Shown here in pieces: positions 1 to 8,700 of a stretch of DNA of 64,000 bases. Both the position numbers and the translations under genes were made by a program. Positions within the stretch are counted from its first letter, which is position 1, and each line of letters starts with the position of its first letter. Source of the DNA: Streptomyces sp. BV286 (lineage in GTDB: Bacteria; Actinomycetota; Actinomycetes; Streptomycetales; Streptomycetaceae); the NCBI RefSeq assembly GCF_019090165.1, contig NZ_JAHRIB010000169.1, forward strand, positions 1 to 64,000, read 5' to 3'. The notes under the pieces were generated by a model. It was not told where the DNA came from, made no database searches, and saw only the letters and a program-made list of their open reading frames with translations.

Positions 1-1386
1 GGTGGTAGTACGACTGTGCGGTTGCGTGTGCGCAATACCGGTGACGTGGTCGATGAGTACCGCTTCGAGGCGGTTGGTGATCTGGCGCCCTGGACGAGTG
101 TGGAGCCGCAGTCGTTGCGGTTGTATCCGGGGACGACGGGGTCGGTGGAGTTGTCGTTCGCGCCGCCGCGTACGCCGGATGCGACGGCGGGTCCGAATCC
201 GTATGCGGTGCGGATCACGCCGACGGAGCATCCGGAGGCGGTCACGGTCCCGGAGGGGAACTTGACGATCACGCCGTTCACGGAGGTGCGGGCGGAGCTG
301 GTGCCGCCGACGGTGAAGGGCAGGTTCCGGGGCCGGCCGAAGCTGGCGGTGGACAACCTCGGCAACACGAAGGTCACGGCGTCGGTCGGCGGGAGTGACA
401 ACGGCGATCAGCTCTCGTATGACATCCATCCGAGCAATGTGCAGATCGAGCCGGGTCGTGCGGCGTTCGTGAAGGCGACGCTGAAGCCGCGGCAGATCAT
501 CTGGTTCGGGTCGAAGGAGGAGCGGCCGTACACGCTGGCCGTGCAGCGGTCGGGGGTCACCCCGCTGGATGTCGAGGGCACGTACGTGCAGCGGGGCTTC
601 CTGCCGCGCTGGCTGGCCACCTTCCTGGGCGTCTTCATGGCGCTCGCGATCACGTTCGTGATGCTGTGGATCGCCTACAAGCCCCAGGTCCGCAGCCAGG
701 CCAAGGAGCAGCTCCAGGAAGCCGGCATCAGTACGTTGCCGCCTGCCAGCCCTTCGGTGTCGCCGCCCGCCCCGCCCACGCCCACCGTCCCCGCCACGAC
801 ACCCACGCCCGCCGCGGAGGCGCCGCCGGCGGGCGGCGGCGGCTCGGGCGGTGGTGGTGGCTCGGAGAAGGAGAAGAAGACCCCGGAGCGGACCGCGGCG
901 ACCGCCGTCCAGCAACTGGCCGCGCAGGACCCGGGCGGGCGGCACATCTGCTACCGGGCCTTCGTCACCGACAAGGGCTGGACGGACGCGGTGTGCGACG
1001 GCGAGACGGCCGGCTCGGTGGGCCAGAGCAAATCGATCAAGGCCCTCAACATCGCGGTGTCCGGCACCAAGGGCACGGCCGGTGTCGCCTTCATCCACAA
1101 CCCGGGGTCGACGAACGGCAAGGGCTACTACAACAACGTGCCCTGGTCGGGCGTGCCCGACGGCATCGACAACTACATCGGCAGCACCAAGCAGGACGCC
1201 CAGAACATGCTGGGCTTCACCATCAACGTCGACGAGGGCGGCGGCCCGGTCTGCCAGACCACCCACGTCCACAACGAGGGCTGGCACGGCATGGGCTGCG
1301 ACAAGCCCGGCGAGGGCGAGGGCTTCATCTTCGGCGGCACCCTCACCAACGACCTCTGGCTGGAAGCAGTCAAGTTCACGGTCTGA
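1..1386 (+). CDS. Membrane-anchored Ig-like protein with C-terminal ChW-like repeats (5' partial)
   Basis: The reading frame is already open at base 1, so the N-terminus lies outside the window; residues below are numbered from the GTG at 16. Residues 1-190 look like two beta-sandwich (Ig/NEW3-like) domains. One transmembrane helix follows (about 199-221), then a Pro/Ala/Thr linker and a Gly/Ser linker (about 240-283). The C-terminal domain (about 310-456) has two tryptophan-centred repeats. The first contains KGWTDAVCDGETAGSVGQS, close to the clostridial hydrophobic-W (ChW) consensus; the second (HNEGWHGMG) is weaker. The topology suggests the repeats are exported and the beta domains cytoplasmic, or the reverse. 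Streptomyces CIS loci carry such proteins, usually annotated 'hydrolytic protein', but I see no catalytic motif. The next two genes are CIS-type and convergent. Confidence 0.75.
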   Translation, partial: GGSTTVRLRVRNTGDVVDEYRFEAVGDLAPWTSVEPQSLRLYPGTTGSVELSFAPPRTPDATAGPNPYAVRITPTEHPEAVTVPEGNLTITPFTEVRAELVPPTVKGRFRGRPKLAVDNLGNTKVTASVGGSDNGDQLSYDIHPSNVQIEPGRAAFVKATLKPRQIIWFGSKEERPYTLAVQRSGVTPLDVEGTYVQRGFLPRWLATFLGVFMALAITFVMLWIAYKPQVRSQAKEQLQEAGISTLPPASPSVSPPAPPTPTVPATTPTPAAEAPPAGGGGSGGGGGSEKEKKTPERTAATAVQQLAAQDPGGRHICYRAFVTDKGWTDAVCDGETAGSVGQSKSIKALNIAVSGTKGTAGVAFIHNPGSTNGKGYYNNVPWSGVPDGIDNYIGSTKQDAQNMLGFTINVDEGGGPVCQTTHVHNEGWHGMGCDKPGEGEGFIFGGTLTNDLWLEAVKFTV

Positions 1387-1424
1387 CCACCCCCGGCCGC
1401 GGAAGACGCGTCCAGGCGCGTGCA

Positions 1425-1760
1425 TTTAGGGGCGCGAGGCCGAACGGTCTTCTGGGGACGCGCATTCAGGGGCGCGGGGGAACGGCGCATTCGCTGAGGG
1501 GCGCGGGCATTTAGGGGCGCGGGGGAACGGCGCATTCGCTGAGGGGTGCGGACATTTAGGGGCGCGGGGAACTGCGCAGTCCTTCAGGGGGCGCGGGGAA
1601 CGGCGCATTCGTTGAGGGGTGCGGGCATTTAGGGGCGCGGGGAACTGCGCAGTCCTTTAGGGGGCGCGGGGAACGGCGCAGTCTTTTAGGGGCGCGGGGA
1701 ACGGCGCAATCTTTTAGGGGCGCGGGGAACTGCGCGACCAGCCCCCACCGGCCCGCAGCC
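1425..1760. repeat. Array of the dispersed GGGGCGCGGGGAACTGCGC element
   Basis: About ten full or partial copies of a core reading TTTAGGGGCGCGGGGAACTG, many followed by CGCA, lie in tandem with 22-45 bp spacing. Some copies have AACGGCGC for AACTGCGC. The last copy (from about 1713) is extended by ACCAGCCCCCACCGGCCCGC, the longer form seen elsewhere in this window. The array fills the space between two convergent genes. Confidence 0.9.
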
Positions 1761-1796
1761 AAGAAACACCCGGCACCCCAGAACAGGGGAAGGCGG

Positions 1797-3914
1797 CTAC
1801 CAGCCACCTTCCCCCGGTACCAGCCGCCCCGCCTTCCGATACTCCCGCCGAGCCCCCTCCAACAGATCCCCGGTCGTGACCGCCCCCCCACGCCCGGCAG
1901 CGGCATACGCGGCGGTGACGACCGCACTCCGAATGGACCCCCCGGCCAGCTCGAAGTCCCGCGCGGCCGCCTCCGGTTCGATCCCCTCGGCACACGGAAC
2001 GTGGGCAAGACTGTGCCGCCACAGCGCCCGCCGCTGCTCGGCGTCCGGGAAGGGGAAGTCGACCACCAGGTCCAGCCGCCGGGTGAACGCCTCGTCGATG
2101 TTGGCCCGCAGGTTGGTCGTGAGCAGGGCGATGCCGTCGAAGGACTCCAGACGCTGGAGCAGGTACGCGCTCTCCATGTTGGCGTGTTTGTCGTGGGAGT
2201 CCTTGACCTCCGAACGCTTGCCGAAGACGGCGTCGGCCTCGTCGAAGAGCAGCACGGCGTCCGTACGGTCGGCCTCGGTGAAGATCCGTTCGAGGTTCTT
2301 CTCGGTCTCGCCCACGTACTTGTCGACGATCGACGAGAGCTGCACGACGTAGAGGTCCAGGCCGAGTTCGGCGGCGACGACCTCGGCCGACAGGGTCTTG
2401 CCGGTACCGGACTCGCCCGCGAAGAGCCCGAGGACGCCGTGGCCCCGGCCGCCTCCGGCGCTGAGCCGCCAGTCGCCGAGCACCCGGTCGCGGTGGCGGG
2501 CGCGCAGGGCGAGTTCGTGCAGCTGGGTGAGGGGTCGGTCCGGCAGGACGAGGTCGTCCCAGCCGACGTCGGGCCGGATCCGGCGGGCGTGCTGCTCCAG
2601 GCCGGAGGCGGACTGCTGCCGGGCGGCCAGCCGGAGGTGGGTGGCGGTCACCGGCGTGCCGTCGAACGCGGCGAGGTCCAGGGCCGCGCGGGCGGCCCGT
2701 TCGATCCGGTCGCCGCCGAGCCGGTACGGGGCGACGGTGACGGCCAGGTCGAAACCCGGACCGTCCGCTCCGGTGCCGAGCGCGGCCGCCCAGGTGTCCA
2801 CGGCGCCCGCCCGCCCCCGGGGTGCGTCGAGGACCAGTGGGTCGTGGTCGCACCACTGGGGGTCGTACGGCCGGGGCCCGGTGACCAGCACGGGTACGCC
2901 GGCCGCCGACAGCGCCCGCAGGAGCGGGCCCGGCTTCTCCGGCAGCGGCGACACGACGATCGCACGGTCGCGCAGCCGGGCTTCGCGCAGCAGGCGGGGG
3001 AGGAGGTCGGCGAGCAGTTCGGGGAGCGTCTTGCCGACCGCTACGGGAGAGAAGTGCAGGGCCTCGATACCGGCCGCGCGCAGGGCGCCCGTCGCGCACA
3101 CGAGCCCGTCGCCCTCACGGTGCTCGCGCAGATAGACGGTGAGGGGAGCCGAGGCCAGCCGGCCGGCCAGCTTGGCGGTGAACTCCCCCTCCGGCGAGGA
3201 CGCCGACGTGGAGGCCGATGCGGACGCGGAGGTGGACACGGAGGTGGACACGGAGGAGGACGCGAAGGTGGGCAGGTCGAGCGGATGGACGTACCCGCCG
3301 AGCGCCGCGTCCGGTGTGTCGTCGCCGAGCAGATGGGCGACGAGCCGGTCGGGCACGCGCAACGACCGGCTGAGGAAGGGCCGTTCGGGCTCCTCGACGG
3401 TCAGCAGTCCGAGCGCGGTCAGGGGCGCGGAGGGATGCAGCCGGGCCCGCGCCTCAGCGAGGTGCGCGGGCAGCCCGCACAGGTCGAGCGCCAGCCCGGC
3501 GGTGGCGAGCCGTCTGCTGATGTCGTCGTTGAGGTACCCGTACAGCGGCTCGAAGGAGCGGTCCAGCTCGGGGGCGAGGGTGATGAGCAGGATCCGGGTG
3601 TCCAGTTCGGTGAGCCCGAGGCGTACCGCGAGCCGCACCAGCCGGTCGCCCGGACCGGCCTCCGTGTCTCCCGCGTTGCCGCCCGCTGCCACGCCCCCGG
3701 GTTCGGCCGTGTCCTCGAACACGGAGGTCCACGATGTCGTCGTGGGCCCCAGAAGAGACCGTACGGCCTCCTCGGAGAGGTACAGCCCGCGCAGCGGATC
3801 GTCCGCGGTGGGGTCGCCGGCGCTGCGCTCCGCCACCAACTCGGCGACGCGGGCGCGCAGTCGGGCGAGGCGGGTGAGGATCGTGTCGGCCGTTCGGGAG
3901 GCGTGAGTGGTCAC
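1797..3914 (-). CDS. AAA+ ATPase of contractile injection system type
   Basis: 705 residues from a GTG that overlaps the stop of the DUF4255 gene by three bases, so the two are translationally coupled. The N-terminal 400 residues resemble the winged/degenerate AAA region of this family. The C-terminal AAA+ module has Walker A GESGTGKT at 500-507, Walker B LLFDEAD at 555-561, a sensor-1 TTN and an RR arginine finger. CIS clusters (Pvc15/Afp15/Cis15 class) carry such an ATPase for assembly or recycling of the particle; its pairing with a DUF4255 gene is the main reason for that assignment. A serine/threonine/alanine low-complexity stretch precedes residue 250. The frame stays open upstream to 4892, but those codons run through the DUF4255 gene in another frame and are not part of this gene. 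Confidence 0.88.
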   Translation of the reverse strand: MTTHASRTADTILTRLARLRARVAELVAERSAGDPTADDPLRGLYLSEEAVRSLLGPTTTSWTSVFEDTAEPGGVAAGGNAGDTEAGPGDRLVRLAVRLGLTELDTRILLITLAPELDRSFEPLYGYLNDDISRRLATAGLALDLCGLPAHLAEARARLHPSAPLTALGLLTVEEPERPFLSRSLRVPDRLVAHLLGDDTPDAALGGYVHPLDLPTFASSSVSTSVSTSASASASTSASSPEGEFTAKLAGRLASAPLTVYLREHREGDGLVCATGALRAAGIEALHFSPVAVGKTLPELLADLLPRLLREARLRDRAIVVSPLPEKPGPLLRALSAAGVPVLVTGPRPYDPQWCDHDPLVLDAPRGRAGAVDTWAAALGTGADGPGFDLAVTVAPYRLGGDRIERAARAALDLAAFDGTPVTATHLRLAARQQSASGLEQHARRIRPDVGWDDLVLPDRPLTQLHELALRARHRDRVLGDWRLSAGGGRGHGVLGLFAGESGTGKTLSAEVVAAELGLDLYVVQLSSIVDKYVGETEKNLERIFTEADRTDAVLLFDEADAVFGKRSEVKDSHDKHANMESAYLLQRLESFDGIALLTTNLRANIDEAFTRRLDLVVDFPFPDAEQRRALWRHSLAHVPCAEGIEPEAAARDFELAGGSIRSAVVTAAYAAAGRGGAVTTGDLLEGARREYRKAGRLVPGEGGW

Positions 3915-4630
3915 TGCTGCTGTTCTCCGGGGTGCTGTTCTCCGGGCCGTCGTTCGCCGGTGTCCGGCGCGGTGTCCGGCGCGGTGTCCGGCGCGGTGTC
4001 CGGCGCGGATTCCGGCCGCCGGGGCCGGTGGCTGCGCTCCTGCGAGCCCTCCAGGGTGCCGTCCATGCCGCGTACCCGGACCGCGCCCTCCGTGACCGGG
4101 GGACCGACGTCGTACTCGGGGAAGGACGGGAAGGGTGCGGTGACCACGAGGTCGAGCGACGGCTTGAGTTCGCCGCCCAGGGCCGACCAGATCTCGGCCA
4201 TGGAACGGGACTCGGTGTGCAGCCCGGCCACCGTGAGCGGTACCGACAGGCCCATCGCGCCGAGGGCGCCCGGCAGTTCCTCCGGGGCGAGCAGTTCGCG
4301 GGGCAGCATGGTCGCCAACACCGCCGAGAGCAGACGGTGTTCGTCCTGGGGCTGTTTGGTCCAGGCGGTGACCAGGTACGACAGCCTGAACCAGCGGGGC
4401 GGCTGGCGGCGGCGTACGACGATGTCGCGCTCGTCGCGGACGGTGACCTGGCCGCGCTGGCGCCGGTTGACGTCCTCGCGGATGTCGTACAAGTAGGCGT
4501 TGACGGCCGGGGCGTTGCGCCGGGCCGCCCAGTCGCGGGTCGGGGCCTCGAAGGCGATCTCGATGCCGGAACCGGCCAGGGCGCCACCCCCGAGCAGCCG
4601 CTTGAGGACCTCGTCCACCTCGTGGATCAC
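3911..4630 (-). CDS. DUF4255 (Pvc16-like) tail-terminator protein
   Basis: 239 residues from a GTG with GGGAG about 8 bases upstream; an in-frame ATG at 4717 would add 29 unlikely residues. The core (VIHEVDEVLKRLL through LVVTAPFPSF) matches the DUF4255 family, which caps the tube/sheath of phage-tail-like injection particles (Pvc16/Afp16). It contains conserved NAYLYDIRE and WFRLSYLVTAW segments. The last 45 residues are a low-complexity tail built on (APDT)n, encoded by a 12-bp minisatellite, and end in QQQ. It is the first gene of the pair with the ATPase. Confidence 0.88.
   Translation of the reverse strand: MIHEVDEVLKRLLGGGALAGSGIEIAFEAPTRDWAARRNAPAVNAYLYDIREDVNRRQRGQVTVRDERDIVVRRRQPPRWFRLSYLVTAWTKQPQDEHRLLSAVLATMLPRELLAPEELPGALGAMGLSVPLTVAGLHTESRSMAEIWSALGGELKPSLDLVVTAPFPSFPEYDVGPPVTEGAVRVRGMDGTLEGSQERSHRPRRPESAPDTAPDTAPDTAPDTGERRPGEQHPGEQQQ
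3960..4007. repeat. 12-bp minisatellite inside the DUF4255 gene
   Basis: Four perfect copies of GTGTCCGGCGCG. On the coding strand they give the repeated APDT stretch of the protein tail. Being a multiple of three, copy-number changes would keep the frame. Confidence 0.95.
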
Positions 4631-4854
4631 CGTCGTGCTCCCGCCCTGCCGTGCTGTGCCCTGCCGTGCCCCGCCGTACCGTGCCGGGAGGCCGCCGAGC
4701 CCCACCGGCACCGGCATCGCTGTTGCCGGCGCCGCTGTTGCTGTTGCTGTCGCTGTCGATCGTGCCCTGCGGAGCCTTCGCCTCCGCAGGCACGCCGGGG
4801 ACGACCGCCGGGCAGACCGTGCTGCCCACGCTTCCGTTTCGATTGCCCGTTCGG

Positions 4855-5523
4855 TCAGATGTAGCCTTCGCGGAGGGCATGGGCCACGGCATGCGCCCGG
4901 TTGCGCAGATGCAGTCGGGTGGTGAGCCCGTGCATCACGTTCTTGACGGTCCGTTCGGAGTAGGACAGCTTGCTGGCGATCTCCCCGGTGTCGAGCCCTT
5001 CGGCGACCAGCCTCAGTACGTCCACCTCACGGGGTGCGAGTCCCGAGGAGGGGGCACCGGGATGGCTGCTCGCGGTGCGGTGCAGCGATCCCACCTGGCT
5101 GATCAGCCGCCCGAGCAGATCGGCGGGCAGGTCGCCGTCGCCGCGGGAGGCCGCGACGACCGCCTGCACCAGCCGGTGCGCGGTGGCCTCGTGGCGCCAC
5201 ACGATGGCTCCGACGCCGCACTCGATGACGTCGAGGAGCTCGGTCTCGCGGATCACGCTCACCACGAGGACGGCACGGGCTCCCTCGCTGCGCACCAGGC
5301 GGCGCAGCCGGGACAGGGCCGCCTCGTCCAGTGTCTCGCTGATCAGCAGGGCGACGGTGTCCGGGCCGGTCTCGGTCTCCTCGCGGAGGTCGATCACCGG
5401 GTGCTGCCGCAGCTGGCTGAGCGCGCCCTCCCGGGAGATCGGGTCCGACGCGTGCACCGCCACGGGTATGCGGGACTCCGGCTCGGCCGTGCCCGGAGTC
5501 GTGGTCCCGAATGAGCTGCGCAA
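4855..5523 (-). CDS. NarL/LuxR-type response-regulator-like protein without phospho-acceptor
   Basis: 222 residues. The C-terminal 65 residues are a clear LuxR-type HTH (LAPREVDVLRLVAEGLDTGE to RTVKNVMHGLTTRLHLRNRA). The N-terminal 120 residues fold like a receiver domain, but the strand that should end in the phosphorylated Asp reads VALLISETLDE. The usual Thr and Lys positions read VVS and IVWR. Phosphorylation is therefore unlikely. It lies upstream of the DUF4255-ATPase pair on the same strand, with 224 bp between, and is divergent from the large LAL regulator, as in CIS loci I recall from other streptomycetes. Probably a pathway-specific regulator of the CIS genes. Confidence 0.82.
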   Translation of the reverse strand: MRSSFGTTTPGTAEPESRIPVAVHASDPISREGALSQLRQHPVIDLREETETGPDTVALLISETLDEAALSRLRRLVRSEGARAVLVVSVIRETELLDVIECGVGAIVWRHEATAHRLVQAVVAASRGDGDLPADLLGRLISQVGSLHRTASSHPGAPSSGLAPREVDVLRLVAEGLDTGEIASKLSYSERTVKNVMHGLTTRLHLRNRAHAVAHALREGYI

Positions 5524-5753
5524 CCGACTCCCCTATGTTCACTGGCCCGTCAACTCTGTTGCGTCTGTGACAGGCGTGCGAGAACCACATTTCTGTGCCC
5601 CGCGCGCCGGGCGCAATCGTGGAGCACCACGAGACACACCACGAGATCGGGGACCGTGGCGCGTTTCTGACCGTGGGTCATGTCACGCAACGCGGGCCGT
5701 GTGTTCCCCCGTCCCACACAGGGGACCGCATCACGGCTGTGAGGGAGGCAGGA

Positions 5754-8700
5754 ATGGACGCACCGCTGCTTGAACGCGGGGAGGCCCTGGAGCTGGTCGC
5801 CGCCGAGGCCGTGCGCGCCCGCGCCGGATCGGGTCGGCTGGTCCTGCTGCGGGGCGCCACCGGCACGGGCCGTTCCGCGCTCCTGGAGGCCGCCGCCGAG
5901 CAGGCGGAGGCGGCCGGGATGCGGGTGCTGCGGGCCCGCTGCTCGCCCGACGACACCACCGTTCCCTTCGCCGTGGTTCGTCAACTTGTCGGTCCGAACG
6001 AGGAGTTCGCGGACGCGGGCCGGATGCCGGACGAACGTGCCCGGGCCGCCTGGCTGTGGCGGCTGCTGCGTTCGTACGCGGCCGGGCCGCCGCTCCTCGT
6101 CACCGTGGACGACGTCCATCTCGCGGACGACTCCTCGCGGCGCTGGCTCGCCGACGCCGCGCGAAGGGTGGACCGATTACCCGTTCTGCTGGTGGTGACC
6201 GAGCGCAGCCAGTACGACATCGACGCTCCGGCGGCCGGTCTCGCCCACACGCTCTCGCCCGCGCTCGTCCGCACCCTGACGCTCCCTCCGCTGGGCGTCG
6301 ACTCCACGACGAGCCTGGTCCGTTCGGACTTCGGCGGGGTGCCCGGGACGTGGGTGGAGGACTGCGTACGGGCGGGAGCGGGCAGCCCGTTGCTGCTGCG
6401 TGCCCTGCTGGACGACCTGCGCGGAACCCTGCCGGCCACCGTGCCGAAGACCTGCGCCGCGCTGTATCCGGGGACCTACCAGGCCGCGGTGTCGTGGTGG
6501 CTGGACAGCGCGGGCCCCGCGACGGCGGAGGTGGCGCGGGCGCTGGCGGCACTGCAGGAGGACCGCCCCGCGGCCGATGCCGCGTACGGCCCCGTCACCG
6601 GCCGGCCCCCGGCCGACCCGTACGACGGCCGCCCGGCGTGGACACCGGCCGACCCGGATCACGGTCCCTTGGACCGACCTCCGACCCACCCGGCCCATGG
6701 GCACCCGACCCATGGCCACCCGGACTGGACACCGGCCGATCCGGATCACGGTCCCTTGGACCGGCCTCCGACCCACCCGACCCATGGGCACCCGACCCAT
6801 GGCCACCCGGACTGGACACCGGCCGATCCGGATCACGGCCACCTGGACTGGGCAGCGACCTACCCGGCCCACGGCCACTCGGACAGGGCTGATTCCGGCC
6901 CTGTCTCCGGCCCTGTCTCCGGTTCAGTCTCCGACCCCGCCTCCAACCCCGCCCATGGCCACCCGATCCGTATCGCGGCCGCCCGGACCCGGCCTCCGGA
7001 GGACGACCATGCCTTCGTCGGCGGCCTGTTCCCGGTCGGTGACGGGCTCACCGGACTCGCCGAGCTCGTCGGCGCGGTGGCCGGTGCCGACCCGGCACGG
7101 GTGGCGGGTTGGCTCACCGCCATGACACGGCTGGGGATCCTGCGCCCCGGCGCCGACGGGCGGCCCCGATTCGCCCATCCCCTGCTGCGGGACGCGGTGC
7201 TGAGCGGCTGGCCCGGTCCGCGGCGGCAGGCCGCACACCGGGCGGCCGCCGAGGTGATGCTGCGCCGCGGCGACCGCGCCGAGGCCGTCGCCGGCCAGCT
7301 GCTGCGCTCCGGCACGGTGGGCGAGGAGTGGGCCACCGGGGTCCTCCTGGACGCCGCCGCCATCGCCGTCCGCGAGGGCCGTACCGCCGACGCCCTGCCC
7401 TGTCTGCGCAGGGCCCTGGACGAGCCGCTGCCCGACGACCACCGCCAGCGCCTCCTCACGGAACTGGGCTCCCTGGAGTACGCCACCGTGCGCTCTTCCG
7501 CCGGAATCCCGCGCCTCGCCGAGGCGGTGCGGCTGCCGGGCGTGCCGCAGGACCGGGTCCGTGCCGCGGTGGCCCTGGGCACGGCGCTGGCCGGGCGGGG
7601 CGAGGCCCGCGCCGCCGTCGACGTGCTGCGCTCCCTCGACCCCCAGCTGACGGGCCACCCCGACCTGTCCCGCACGGTCCACATCGCCTCGGCACTGCTC
7701 TCCGACCACGACCAGGAGATCCGGCAGGAGGTGTACCGCTGGCTGCGGGAGACCGCCGGGCGCTCACCGGGCCTGGTCGGCACCGCCGGTCAGGCACTGC
7801 TCGTACGGTACGAGGCGACAGCGGGCCTGATCTCGGCGGACGCCGCCATGGAACGGGTGCGCGCCCTGCTCGCGGAACCCGCCGACCCGCTCGCGGAGCC
7901 GTTCCTGCTGGGCACGGCCGCCGCCGTCGCGCAGTGGGCCGACGAACTCGACGAGGCGGAGCGGCTCGTCGAGCGCGGGCTCGCCCGGCAGCGGCCGTCC
8001 CTGCTGCACCCCATGCACCGGGCCCTGCTGAACGTCGGGGCCGACATCGCGGCGGCCCGCGGCGACTACGCGCGCCTGCTCACCGGGCCCGAGGCCCCGC
8101 GGCCGGCGGGGGCCCGCTCCGGCCCTGCCAACGGCCAGGCCCACGCGCTGGTCGCGCTGGTCGAGACCGGCAGGGTGGCGCAGGCCCGCCGGCTCGCAGG
8201 CGGCTTCGACCTGAGGGAGGCGCAGGACTCCTGGGAGCTGAACCGGTTCCTGTACGCGCGCGGTGTGCTGCGGGCCGCGGCCGGGGATCCGGCGGGAGCG
8301 CTCGGCGACTTCCTCGAATGCGGGCGCCGCCAGTCGGCCCGTGACGTGGTGAGCCCGGTCGTCACCCCCTGGCGGACGGCCGCGGCGGAATGCCGTCTGG
8401 CACTCGGCCGGCCCCGGGAGGCACTCGAACTGGCCGAGGAGGAACTGCGGCTGGCCCAGGTGTGGGACACCCCGCGCCTGGTGGGGCGCGCCCTGCGGGT
8501 GCTCGGCACGGCGACCGGCGGGCGGCGCGGTCTGGAGCTCGCCGACCGGTCCGTACGGGCGCTGAGGGACGCCGGTGTGGACACGGAGCTGATTCCCGCG
8601 CTGGTCGCCCAGGGACGCCAGCTCACCGCGGCGGGGGACCGGGCCCGTGCCCGTGACTGCCTGCGGGAGGCGGCCGAGCGTGCCGAACGGCTGGGCGCCG

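Noticed and set aside
1425..1760. CRISPR array
   Set aside because: Spacing is irregular, spacers are themselves repeated, and no cas genes are near.
2001..4496. 831-codon plus-strand frame opposite the ATPase
   Set aside because: Mirror frame of a GC-rich gene: Gly/Arg/Val-rich, no domain, no ribosome site.
3915..4892. Extension of the ATPase to a 1031-residue protein
   Set aside because: The extra 326 codons overlap the DUF4255 gene in another frame and have low-complexity Arg/Pro/Gly composition; the GTG overlapping the DUF4255 stop is the natural start.
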